DNA of 64,000 nt from Nannobrachium achirus. Lineage: Eukaryota > Chordata > Actinopteri > Myctophiformes > Myctophidae. Positions 53,485 through 64,000 of this stretch are shown piece after piece. The notes beneath the pieces are model-generated. The model worked only from the letters and a program-made list of their open reading frames with translations. It ran no database searches and had not been told where the DNA came from. A program made the position numbers and the translations under genes. Numbering within the stretch: the stretch's first letter is position 1; every line of letters starts with the position of its first letter. The stretch spans positions 9,474,737 to 9,538,736 of the forward strand of contig OY997640.1 in the NCBI GenBank assembly GCA_963921795.1, written 5' to 3'.

Positions 53485-54914
53485 TAAAGCTGCAAGCAGC
53501 AATGACCGGGCCCTCGGAGCTCTACCCACGTCACAAGGGGTAGCAGCCAATTAGCATTAGAATTTAAGAATCAGCATTAGGATTTGTTAGCATTAGCATG
53601 TGTTAGCATTAGTATTAGCATTTGTTAGCATTAGCATGTGTTAGCATTAGCATGTAAGAATTAGCATGTGTTAGCATTAGCATTAGCATGTTTTAGCATT
53701 AGCATGTGTTAGCATTAGCATTAGCATGTGTTAACGTTAGCATTAGCATTTCTTAGCATTAGCATGTGTTAGCATTAGCATGTGTTAGCAGTAGCATGTT
53801 AGCATTCGAATGTGCTAGCATTAGCATTAGCATGTTAGCATTAGCATTTGTTAGCACTAGCATGTGTTAGCATTAGCATTAGCATGTTAGCATTAGCATT
53901 TGTTAGCATTAGCATGTTAGCATTAGCATTTGTTAGCATTAGCATGTATTAGCATTAGCATGTTAGCATTAGCATGTTAGCATTAGCATGTGTTAGCATT
54001 AACATTAGCATGTTAGCATTAGCATTTGTTAGCATTAGCATGTTAGCATTAGCATGTGTTAGCATTAGCATTAGCATTTGTTAGCATTAGCATGTGTTAG
54101 CATTAGCATGTTAGCATTAGCATTTGTTAGCATTAGCATTAGCATGTTAGCATTAGCATGTGTTAACATTAGCATTAGCATGTTAGCACATTTTTGAGAG
54201 AAAAAAATTGAGAAAAAAAAATTTGAGAAAAAAAATTGAGAAAAAAAAATTGAGAAAAAAAAATGTTGAGAAAAAAATATATATATGACACCAGCCGCGA
54301 GTCTGTACGACAAACGGTTCATGAGTTAATTAGGCACTTCCTGTTTGGTAAAGGGCACTTTCTGTTTGGCGAAGGAAGTTTGACACATCGCCACGGGCAC
54401 GCCGTTTTACGAAAACTCACGATTCGCACAACTTTTCATCGCTAAGGTGTCTTGAGTATGCCGAGCGAACTTGAAGTTGATCTGATTAATCCCCTAGGAG
54501 GAGTTCGTTAAAGTACAACACATGAAAACGGCCAAAAATGCGCCAAAACGCCACTAATTAGTCAAAATGGCTGACTTCCTGTTTGGTTTCGGACGTGGCG
54601 CCGAGAGACTTTTTTGTGAGTCCGGACACAATACAGATGTGTACCGATTTTCGTACTTGTGGGTGAAACCGTATAGTGGGGCTGTTGCGTTGAAATATTG
54701 TAGGGGGCGCTGTTGCGCCATTAGGCCACGCCCCCTTTTTTTCTTTTTTTTATTACGTAATTTTTCGCCACTTCTGATGTGCGTGCTAAGTTGCATAACT
54801 TTTGGAGTACGTTTGGCGCCTCAAAAACGCGATTTACTTTCGGGAAAATAATAATAATAATAATCTTTGCAAATACAATAGGGTCCTCTCACACTGTGTG
54901 TGCTCGGGCCCTAA
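53485..54914. mobile_element. C-type repeat element with an internal minisatellite
   Basis: Starts AAAGCTGCAAGCAGCAATGACCGGGCCCTCG and ends GTGTGCTCGGGCCCTAA; GGGCCC next to CTCG recurs at both ends. Read on the minus strand, the GCTGC/GCAGC hairpin sits at the 3' end, resembling the other rolling-circle families, but the fit is looser. After the minisatellite come A-rich blocks (54190-54280) and a body with GCTGACTTCCTGTTTGG and TGTACCGATTTTCGTAC. Confidence 0.45.
53553..54189 (+). repeat. TTAGCA-based minisatellite
   Basis: More than 80 short units of the type TTAGCATTAGCATGTG/TTTG, about 640 bp, inside the C-type element. Confidence 0.93.
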
Positions 54915-54946
54915 ATATTAAAAAATCACACCCGTGTGAAGTGGAG

Positions 54947-54951
<5 letters not shown>

Positions 54952-55004
<53 letters not shown>
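54952..55004. repeat. (GT)n microsatellite
   Basis: GT run of about 53 bp separating the C element from a truncated A-type unit. Confidence 0.95.
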
Positions 55005-55006
<2 letters not shown>

Positions 55007-55530
55007 ATCATGTGTACCGATTTTTGTGACATTTGAAGAAAATATGTAGGAAAAGGAGCAAAAAGTGTGTTTTGGAGAAAATTCAAGATGGCGGAAAATC
55101 TATCATGGCGCAAATGGGCGTGGCCTATATGGGGAGATGCGTCATGACCCAAGGAATCCAGGGAAAAAATATTTTTAATTTTCCGACCTACGGTTCAAGA
55201 GTTACAGGACAAAACGTAAAGTGGGGTGTTATAGCGCCACCATGAGGCCAAATGACACAATTATTTTTTATTTAATCCTTGAAATCATTATGAACCTCCT
55301 CTCCAAGTCTTGAAACTGTAGCCCCTGTGGTTTGCGAGAGACAAATAATTGAATGTGAGTTTTTGCGATTCCCATTCTAAGTCAATGGGGAAAATTAATT
55401 CACTAATAAATTAATATCAATTAAACTATAGAACCTTTCTCTTAGAAAAGTAATAGCCCACGATTCCCGAGTAAGCCGGTCGATTTGACATATGGCGCGA
55501 GTGTTTGGTGGCAAAACTGTGGGACTAGTG
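55005..55530 (-). mobile_element. Truncated A-type unit
   Basis: Enters at GGATCATGTGTACCGATTTTTG and runs through AAATGGGCGTGGCCTATA and GCGCCACCATGAGGCC to GGCGCGAGTGTTTGG. Both terminal hairpins are missing. Confidence 0.6.
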
Positions 55531-55559
55531 GCGTGCCGAAGTTTAGGAAGTTCAGGCTA

Positions 55560-55594
55560 CATACACACAGACACACACACAGACAGACAGACAG

Positions 55595-55623
<29 letters not shown>
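55560..55623. repeat. (CA)n/(CAGA)n microsatellite
   Basis: Mixed CACA and CAGACAGA run. Confidence 0.9.
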
Positions 55624-55626
<3 letters not shown>

Positions 55627-56452
55627 CCACACAGCCACGTATAGGGAGCCTGTGTTTCACACAGCTCCAAAAACATGCATTAAACACTTTATCCCTATTT
55701 TATACCAAGGCTATTTGAAAATAGTCAATCTACAAGCTCATCGAGTGTAGATCGGTTATTTCCAAATATTTTGTACTTTGTGTGTGTGTGTGGGTGTGTG
55801 CGCGCGCGTCTAGCTATACTTATTGGGACTATACGCATGTTCACACAGTCACCTGCAGGGGACCCCTGACAGTGTGGGGACAAAATAGTAGGTCCCCACA
55901 ACGGTTAAGGTTAGGTTTAGGGTTAGGGTTAGGGTTAGCATTAAAAAGGTGTCACTGGGGATAATAAAAGTCCTTTCTTATTGCCCTAAGGCCCATAAAT
56001 AACTAAAACTAAAATCATTAGTCCAGTTAATTGAGTTAAATAGCTGTTCGTACAAAAGTGTTGTTAAACCGATGGTTATTGCACGGCAACGAGTGGAACA
56101 GATCCATGCGCTTGCTTTTTTGGCCTTCCAGGATGCTGTGGAGAGGATGACTTGGAGTTGGAACTACTGTTTGCCAACGTTAAAGAACCAATAGTCCGGG
56201 AATATTATCAGAACAATACCAGTAGAGTTGTCAGAATGAAGGTCGCTCAGAAGTCCCGCCGACAAGTGTCGCCGTTTTTTTAGGAATACCTGCCTGGGGT
56301 TAGGAATACTCATTTACGCAGCGAGAAATCTCGCTGATGTGTTAGGAATACTCACCTATATTTATAAATCATATAAAAATGGCATGTCCTGAGGCCACAT
56401 TTGTCCAAAATAGACAACAAAAGGGAGCGAGTGAGTGGGTATTCAAGTCAGT
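55624..56452. other. Intergenic with telomere-like units
   Basis: A collapsed hairpin-family member at 55726-55765. GGTTAGGTTTAGGGTTAGGG at 55911-55930 is a short interstitial TTAGGG run, preceded by GTCCCCACAA blocks. No gene. Confidence 0.45.
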
Positions 56453-56540
56453 GTGGGGTGGCATAGCTCAGGGGTAGAGAAACCGACATTAGAGCACGAA
56501 GGGTTCCCGAAGGGTCCCCAGTTCGAATCCGCTATTTAGA
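56453..56540 (+). repeat. tRNA-like sequence or SINE head
   Basis: TAGCTCAGGGGTAGAG (box A-like) at 56464-56479 and GTTCGAATCC (box B) at 56521-56530 have tRNA-like spacing with a long variable region. The 5' and 3' flanks do not pair as an acceptor stem, so it is a tRNA pseudogene or the head of a SINE and not a working tRNA. Confidence 0.5.
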
Positions 56541-56671
56541 GAATCTATAAGCTTTATAACTGTACAAGCTGGCCCCTTTGTCTCTGACCAACGATGATCC
56601 GAATAATCTGCGCCCTGCCTTCTATTAAACATCCAGACATCGTGAACATACCCAATTAAGGCCAGGCATAT

Positions 56672-56855
56672 CCACAACTTTCCAACATCCCATCGTGCAT
56701 TGCGTAAAAGTTGCACAGAGCTTCCGGCGCCGCAGCCGAGTGTGATCTACAAGCTCACAACGGTTGCATTTGTGACGCGACGTGAGCTTGTATTTCTGCT
56801 TTTAACCGGAAGTGTGGTGAAAGATTTGTCCAGTAAATTCCTGCGGAAAGAGGTG
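56672..56855. mobile_element. MITE flanked by AT, copy 2
   Basis: From CCACAACTTTCC to GGAAAGAGGTGG with AT on both sides, about 185 bp, aligned throughout with 11549-11735. It carries the GATCTACAAGCTCACAACGG hairpin in the middle (56743-56795). Confidence 0.7.
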
Positions 56856-56986
56856 GATAAATCTGATTCTGAAGACATTAAAGCCTACAAAGGTTTGGAA
56901 GCCTACAACCAGATGGTGAGTGACTGGATGGATGGATGGGTGAGAGATACAGTACATCTAGAAATTGTAGGTGATCTATACAAGCT

Positions 56987-57036
56987 GATCTACAAGCTCA
57001 CAATGCGTCATATGTGACGCATTGTGAGCTTGTAGA
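56987..57036. repeat. Short hairpin family member, perfect stem
   Basis: A 22-bp perfect stem (TCTACAAGCTCACAATGCGT and two more bases, with complement) around a 4-base loop, the cleanest member in the window. Confidence 0.9.
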
Positions 57037-57764
57037 GGCCAAAATAAAGTAAAAGTAAACGTATTGGAAACAGGAAAATACAAATAACTTACTCAAATTG
57101 TAGCCTACTTTACACCACTGGCACTCAGTGGAACATTTAGGCTACTTACCTAACTCAGTGATGTACCTTTACTAGAGTAGGCTACTTATAAGGTAAGACA
57201 ACTTACACAATATTTACATTGTTGATTTGATATCCTTCTATCGAAGGCCTCACACTGCAAACAATTGCACCAAATTGTTTGAACAGTCGCGGGGTGAGAT
57301 TGCCGTTCGCTCTGGCGAGATGTAGAAGCTGTTGGTGAATATACCAAATCTGGCAGGCGAGAATTCCACCGAAATTGGTGAGCTATCCCAGGCGACTCTT
57401 CTCCTAGGGATTTTGAATTCAAAACTTTGTTAGATAGCCCAATGTTACTTGACACCTTTACAAACACATTTGTGAAGAAATCGTTTGGTAAGGAATTTAT
57501 TCTCAGGTTTTATTAATATCCTCTGATTATAAGATGTGTGCTCATACAAGCTGGGGTCCAAACATTGTCCTTGAGTTCATAAATGATAATATTTATACTG
57601 TCCAAAGTCCTATACTTTGGATACAGTAAGTACGTATAAATAAATAAACAGGCAACTGTTTGCCTCTCTAATCAGCAACACCTGTGGCTTGTTAAAAACC
57701 TTGTTAAAATCAACAATTTAAAATAAAAAATGTATAATACACTTGATATTGCACAAGTCTTCTG

Positions 57765-57769
<5 letters not shown>
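57037..57769. other. Unique sequence, no gene
   Basis: No coding frame with a recognisable domain; the 93-codon minus-strand frame at 57186-57467 has none. Confidence 0.4.

Positions 57770-57832
<63 letters not shown>
57770..57832. repeat. (GT)n microsatellite
   Basis: GT run of about 62 bp. Confidence 0.95.
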
Positions 57833-57833
<1 letters not shown>

Positions 57834-57919
57834 ATCTTACCACAAAGGAAATGGACTGTTCATCCATCTAGCATCAGAGGGTCTCTATATGAAACCACAC
57901 AGCTCTGCTCTCAGTCAGT

Positions 57920-58782
57920 AGTGGCGTTTCCATAAACGTATTCGAATTAGGGAAGCGAATTATCAGAAATACGCATCAAAGACAAAGCGAATTTAGCATG
58001 TTTCCATTTGCGGGTGTCATTCGAATTAGCGACGTTTGCAAGAGTTGAACGGGCTGATTTCTTTTTCAGACCGAACCTGAGCACTGCACCGTCTGCACGT
58101 CTGACTGCTGTGACTCGGTCGCTGTCTAGTAGTGGGAAGAAGGGATTATCAGTCATCATCATGGCCCCAAATAACTTTTAAATATATTACAATTGGCGAC
58201 GAGTCTCTTACGAAATTCATAAAGCTACCGGTTCACCGGGAAAACCGCGGTCGCGTCGCTGCACAGAGTGCTCATCCTGCAAGTTTCAGCGTCCTCTGGA
58301 AGGTCAGGTGGCCGATCTGCAAGCTCACAACGCGGCGCGGAGACGTGGATGCGAGCAGCGAGCTGCTGTGCCTGTGAACTTGTAGATTGGGCACTTCAGG
58401 CACGCAACAGAACACCGTGGGATGAGGAAGGGTTCGCTCGCCACCGATAGCTTGAGGTGAAAACGGGAGGAATTTACACATGGTCCGTGTCACTCCGTGT
58501 GTAACAAACAACAGGTTTGTTTTGTGGGCTAACGCTATACCATGGACAAAGCGGCAGGGGAAATGGACCTAGAACGTCATAATCTATTCGCATTTATTGT
58601 CTGACCCGTTTCCATTCACTTAAGCGCATTTAGTTTATTCGATAAAGGCTCAAAATCCTCCTCCTCCAAGCGGATAACCTTTTTTGCGGATAATGAAAGT
58701 TTATTCGCATTTTGAAGTGTTTCCATAAAAACATTCGAATAAGCCGTTAATGCGCAAAAAGTGGCTTTATGGAAACGCCACT
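57920..58782. mobile_element. Harbinger-type non-autonomous element, 863 bp
   Basis: Perfect 17-bp ends (AGTGGCGTTTCCATAAA), flanked by AGT on both sides (57917-57919, 58783-58785), or by TA if the ends are taken one base shorter. Internal GTTTCCAT repeats lie near the right end. A hairpin-family member lies at 58313-58389. No transposase frame. Confidence 0.7.
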
Positions 58783-58785
58783 AGT

Positions 58786-59020
58786 GTCAGGCAGTCAGTT
58801 TGGCATTTACACCATCCTGTATGATAGCATGTAAGTACTCTATTTATATCACATTTACTCTGTACAAAAACACAAACAGGGTACAAAATGCTACAATATT
58901 ACTAAAAGCAACTCAGGTGTTTCTGTACAAATTTGTAAACTTTAGCATAACCAAAATATGTTACCAAAACGGTGCTATGGCATTGGTCCGACAACTACTA
59001 GACTTTTTTGTTGTTGTTGT
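58786..59020. other. Unique sequence, no gene
   Basis: Short overlapping frames only. Confidence 0.3.
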
Positions 59021-59039
59021 ACTTTAGATATTGTCATTA

Positions 59040-60856
59040 TTAGTGTGGTTGCCCAACGGGCAACACACTATAGTTATGGGGAGACTTTATTTATTCTAGA
59101 TAAACTTTTATTTCGGCGCGTTTCACGGCCCACAGTTTCTGCGCCACACACTCGCGCCATATGTCAAATCAACCGGCTTCATCGGGAATGGTGTGCTATG
59201 ATTTTGCTAAGAGAAGGGTTGTATAGTTTCATTGATATTAATTTATTAGTGAATTAATTTTCCCCATTGACTTATAATGGGAATCGCAAAAACTCACATT
59301 CAATTATTTTTCTCTCGCAAACCATAGGGGCTACAGTTTCAAAACTTGGAGAGGAGGTTCATAATGCATACAAGGATTAACTGAAATCATTGGCCTCATG
59401 GTGGCGCTATAACAGCTTACTTTACGTTTTGGCTTTTAACTCTTTCCAATTAAGAACACTATCTAAGGTCAAACCCTACCTTCCCCCCAAACAGCTGGAG
59501 ATGGTCATCCATGCTTTTATTTCTTCCAGACTAGACTAGTGTAACTCACTGTACACCGGCATTGACCAGGCCTCTCTCAAGCGTCTACAACTCGTCCAGA
59601 ATGCAGCAGCCCGCCTCCTCACCAATACCAAAAAACGTGACCATATTACTCCTGTCCTTGCTTCATTACATTGGCTCCCTGTTAGATTTAGATTTAGATA
59701 GATTTTAAAGTTATTTTATTCTTTTTTAATCCCTTCATGGCCTGGCACCTACTTACCTCTCAGATTTAATTCACCCCTACGTCCCAGCCAGGACCCTAAG
59801 GTCCACAGATAAGATGCTGCTGGTGCCCCTTTCCACCAATAAGAGGAGCAGGGGAGACGGGCCCTACGCTCTGGAACTTGCTGCCCCTTTCTATTAGATC
59901 GGCTCAATCGATAGGTGTTTTTAAATCTTTACTTAAAACACATTTTTTCTCCATTGCCTTTGACTGTATATAGCTTTTGTTTTTGTGATGTTTTTAACTA
60001 TTTTTGCTTTGTTTTTGTGATGTTTTTTAACTATGTTCAGCACTTTGGTCAGCTTTGCTGTAGTAAATGTGCTATACAAATAAAGATTGATTTGATTTGA
60101 TTTGATTTTAACTCTTGAACCGTAGGTCGGAAAATTAAAATTATTTTTTCCCTGGATTCCTTGGGTCATGACGGCCCCTCCCATTTGCTTTCAGGATAGA
60201 TTTTCCGCCATTTTGAATTTTCTACAAAACACACTTTTTGCTCCTTTTCCTACATATTTTCACCAAATGTCACAAAAATCGGTACACATGATCTATGGAC
60301 CCATGCAATAAACATATTCAAGCGATATTTTGATAGTCCATACCGTTCGCCCGTAACAGGCTTCCAAAGTTAGCGGGAGGTGCCCATTTCACAAAAAATT
60401 GCCATAAATCGCGAAGAAAACATCCAATCAACACCAAATTTTAACCAGTCAAGTCACGGGTGGGATACTCAACGAATCCCCAAAATTATTTCCACTTCGA
60501 CCCATAGGGGGCGCCACAAACATGCAAAAAGTAACCTTTTCTTGACTAAATGCGTTTTTCAGGGGGAACAACCGTCTCAAAACAAAACACAAACGATCTT
60601 GGAAGTGACGCGGCAACGTAATCGGCTGCCGAAACTTGTGGGAGGAGCGTATTTCTTTAAAACAACAAACCATATCCTTACATCAAGAACGCAGGATCCC
60701 AACGGCAACTTTTCGAATCGCGCGTCGCCCGGCCCCGACGTCCTCTCCCTCGGGCCCCGGCGTTTTCCTCGGGGTCCTGGAGGCGCATCCCCGCTGCTCG
60801 CGCCGGGGCGGGGCGGGCAACCACACTCGCGATTTCACAAATTGCAAATTTTCTAG
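59040..60856 (+). mobile_element. A-type rolling-circle unit 4 with a LINE inside
   Basis: 5' end TTAGTGTGGTTGCCCAACGG with its stem, 3' end GGGCAACCACACTCGC, the GATTTCACAAATTGC stem and TTTTCTAG followed by TT. It is preceded by a B-type 5' fragment (CTTTAGATATTGTCATTA at 59022-59039). Without the LINE it is about 1.15 kb, the same size as A2 and A3, and opposite in orientation. Confidence 0.7.
59445..60105 (+). mobile_element. 5'-truncated LINE with 11-bp target duplication
   Basis: TTTTAACTCTT flanks it exactly (59434-59444 and 60106-60116). It keeps the C-terminal part (QNAAARLLTNTKKRDHITPVLASLHWLPV in one frame), a stop-containing remainder and a tail CAAATAAAGATTGA plus (TTTGA)n. L2/CR1-like; a different family from the LINE at 26400-31888. 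Confidence 0.9.
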
Positions 60857-61005
60857 TTAGTGTGGTTGCCCTAACAGGGCAACACACTATAGTTCTAGGG
60901 AAACTTTATTAGTGTGGTTGCCCAACAGGGCAACACACTATAGTTGTGGGCTCGCTGAAGGCGAGTCCACCTTGTTCTACCCCAGTTTATATTTATTCTA
61001 AATTT
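60857..61005. repeat. Serial 5' ends of A- and E-type units
   Basis: Two successive TTAGTGTGGTTGCCC hairpins (60857-60895 and 60910-60945) followed by GTGGGCTCGCTGAAGGCGAG and CCCAGTTTATATTTATT, the inverse of 49158-49215. Confidence 0.7.
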
Positions 61006-62280
61006 ATAAATTTATACTTCCAAGGTTAAATTTATAAATTTCGTCCGCTTTCAACTCCCTCACACTTTGTGCTAGAAACTTCGTTCCAACTTCAACATGT
61101 TCAGCTTTCTACAGTGATGTGTGCTTATATTTTTCTTTTCAAAATATTTAATATTTTTGGAAATATTTAACTTTTAAACTTTTATTTTTCCTCCTTATAA
61201 TGGGAGTCTATGTAGAAAAGTGCCCACTTTTATGGCGCACATTCTTTGTGCTCTTATATCTCTTTCATACTTTCACATAAAAACCTCGTTCCAACTTTGA
61301 AATGTTCAGCGAGGTTTGAAGTTTCATTGTTGTTTTAGACATTTTTTAAAAGTTTATACTGTTTGATATATTGAACTTTATTCATAAATCTTTCATCCCA
61401 TAGAGAATGAATGGGATCTGACTTTCAAATTTTCACTTTTTCACAAAACTTTATAGCCTCATTACTCTGGCATACTTTTACGTAGGAACGCGATTCAAAC
61501 TTGAAAAACGCTCACACGCTTTTGGACTTCTTCATGGTTCAAACGGTATTCGAAAACGTCATACCGTTCTTCCACAATCGCAGTCCAAAGGTAGAGTGGT
61601 TTGGGGTATTTTGGGGGTATTTTTGGCGGGAAAACCATTCCTAGAGTGTAGCTAGAGTGGAGGAGATTTTTTCTTGTTCCCAGATTTACTGTGAATGTAT
61701 TGTCCTCACGGCCAAAATATTCAAAATGTATGCATGTTTTTTGGCACGTTTGTAGCCACGCTCGTCGTGTTTCGTACAGTGCGACTAAAATAAAACAGAG
61801 ACTTACAGAATTTCATCTATGGCCCTCTGAGTGCCGGGTCGCGCCTCAGACACCCCATTAACCTCCATTAATTTTCTTCTCGTTCTCAGAATTTTTTTTA
61901 TTTTCCCCCAAACATTTCTAGCTTGCTCTTATGCGCACATTATTGATCGTTTTAACATCAAAATCGCAACGTTCGTAGAGCGATATCTAAAGCCACTCAC
62001 CGAGCAAAGACTATGTGTTTTCAACTTTTCGTGTTTCCGGGAGAGCGATCAGTTCGTACACTTGCGCTCCCTATTCAAACCAATGGATATGGCCCATATC
62101 TTGAACAAACAGTTCTACAGCTCAGAAGCAAAGGTGCTCCTTATTAACTTTAATTACAGTGCTGAGTCAGTGGTCTCACATGATTTACAAGCTCACAATA
62201 AGTTGCACTGTGTAACTTTGTGAGCTTGTAGATCGGCTATTTATCTGGTTCTCAAAGTGTGGTCCAGGGAACACATGGAC
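61006..62280 (-). repeat. D segment, copy 2 (inverted)
   Basis: Inverted counterpart of 45541-46803, including the hairpin-family member (62182-62242) and a 130-codon plus-strand frame (61831-62223). The last 65 or so codons of that frame are identical to those of the frame in copy 1. Confidence 0.75.
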
Positions 62281-62329
62281 GCACGCACGCATGTATGCAC
62301 ACATACACTTGCATACTCACACGCACGCA

Positions 62330-62478
<149 letters not shown>

Positions 62479-62486
62479 CCACATGA

Positions 62487-64000
62487 TTGGTAGATCTAAT
62501 TCTAAAACCAGTCCCATCCCAATGATTTTTAGATCTAATTCCATCGGCAGTTCCATACCATAATTTGTAGCTCTAAATCCATCACCTGTCACATCCACAT
62601 GATTTGTAGATCTAATTCTAAGACCAGTCCCATCCCCATGATTTTTAGATCTAATTCCATCGGCAGTTCCATACCATAATTTGTAGCTCTAAATCCATCA
62701 CCTGTCACATCCACATGATTTGTAGATCTAATTCTAAAACCAGTCTCATCCCAATGATTTGTAGATCTAATTCCATCGGCAGTTCCATACCATAATTTGT
62801 AGCTCTAAATCCATCACCTGTGACATCCACATGATTTGTAGATCTAATTATAAAACCAGTCACATCCACATGATTTGTAGATCTAATTCTAAAACCAGTC
62901 CCATCCCCATGATTTGTAGATCTAAAACCAGTCACATCCACATGATGTGTAGATCTAATTCTAAAACCAGTCCCATCCCCATGATTTGTAGATCTAATTC
63001 CATCGGCAGTTCCATACCATAATTTGTAGCTCTAAATCCATCACCTGTCTCATCCACATGATTTGTAGATCTAATTCTAAAACCAGTCACATCCACATGA
63101 TTTGTAGATCTAATTCTAAAACCAGTTCCATACCCATGATTTGTAGATCTAATTCCATTGGCAGTTCCATACCATCATTTGTAGCTCTAAATCCATCACC
63201 TGTCACACCCTAATGATTTGTAAATCTAATTCTAAAACCAGTCACATCCACATGATTTGTAGATCTAATTCTAAAACCAGTCCCATCCCCATGATTTGTA
63301 GATCTAATTCCATCGGCAGTTCCATACCATAATTTGTAGCTCTAAATCCATCACCTGTCTCATCCACATGATTTGTAGATCTAATTCTAAAACCAGTCAC
63401 ATCCACATGATTTGTAGATCTAATTCTAAAACCAGTCTCATCCCAATGATTTGTAGGTCTAATTCCATCGGCAGTTCCATACCATAATTTTTAGCTCTAA
63501 ATCCATCACCTGTCACATCCACATGATTTGTAGATCTAATTCTAAAACTAGTCACATCCACATGATTTGTAGATCTAATTCTAAAACCAGTCCCATACCC
63601 ATGATTTGTAGATCTAATTCCATCGGCAGTTCCATACCATAATTTGTAGCTCTAAATCCATCACCTGTCTCATCCACATGATTTGCAGATCTAATTCTAA
63701 ACCAGTCACATCCACATGATTTGTAGATCTAATTCTAAAACCAGTCCCATCCCCATGATTTGTAGATCTAACTCCATCGGCAGTTCCATACCATAATTTG
63801 TAGCTCTAAATCCATCACCTGTCACATCCACATCATTTGTAGATCTAATTCTAAAACCAGTCACATCCACATGATTTGTAGATCTAATTCTAAAACCAGT
63901 CCCATCCCCATGATTTGTAGAAATAATTCCATTGGCAGTTCCATACCATAATTTGTAGCTCTAAATCCATCACCTGTCTCATCCACAGGATTTGCAGATC
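62487..64000 (-). repeat. Satellite, inverted copy, running off the right edge
   Basis: The same 38-39 bp subunits as 43371-45415 on the opposite strand (GATTTGTAGATCTAATTC, AAACCAGTCCCATCC, GGCAGTTCCATACC). The order of variant subunits differs from the left copy, so the arrays have evolved apart or were sampled from different parts of a longer array. Confidence 0.95.

Noticed and set aside
56453-56540. Functional tRNA gene
   Set aside because: Box A and box B are present but the acceptor stem does not pair and no anticodon arm of normal shape was found.

Overview
The window looks like teleost, probably percomorph, nuclear DNA. Four things point that way: a tRNA-headed SINE with an intact promoter and target-site duplications (10640-10843), dense long CA/GT microsatellites, many short hAT-type elements, and a CD48/SLAM-type immunoglobulin gene with fish-style exon structure. 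Nothing bacterial or organellar is visible. Mobile and repetitive DNA fills most of the window.

Host genes. The one convincing host gene is on the minus strand. Six phase-1 exons (13484-13837, 9635-9931, 8436-8717, 7751-7852, 6377-6421, 2982-3028) join in frame into a type I membrane protein: a butyrophilin/B7-like V domain, a cysteine-less SLAM/CD48-like V domain, a C2 domain, a transmembrane helix and a short tail. The leader exon was not found with confidence; a weak candidate lies at 22428-22475. Weaker candidates are a terminal exon entering at the left edge (1-141) and a THAP-type first exon (34267-34342).

Layout. 1-22 kb holds the Ig gene, with its introns packed with minisatellites, hAT and Harbinger-like elements, a SINE and one Helentron-like family (F). 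22-24.7 kb is a CpG-rich stretch and a small MITE. 24.7-36.5 kb is dominated by LINEs: a C-terminal fragment, a nearly full-length but broken element with a 2A-like motif (about 26.4-31.9 kb, itself split by a hAT element), two more 3' fragments of the same family, a 112-bp near-perfect palindrome and a large promoter-like palindrome. 37-53 kb is one minus-strand L2-type LINE cut apart by later insertions. The largest insertion is an 11.5-kb head-to-tail array (37800-49304) of non-autonomous rolling-circle (Helentron/Helitron2-like) units, a 2-kb satellite and a hAT element. 53-64 kb repeats the same families, including an inverted copy of the satellite, the GT tract and the adjoining segment, which runs off the right edge.

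Main observation. The rolling-circle units keep one architecture while their terminal stem sequences change with base-pairing preserved: asymmetric terminal inverted repeats, a 3' hairpin, a CTAG end followed by TT, and no target duplication in the one case where the empty site can be read. A second recurrent structure is a 40-80 bp hairpin (GATCTACAAGCTCACAA and its complement) seen at about a dozen unrelated places, twice inside a 185-bp element flanked by AT. A third is a 61-bp minisatellite that has copied the splice donor of an Ig exon eight times.
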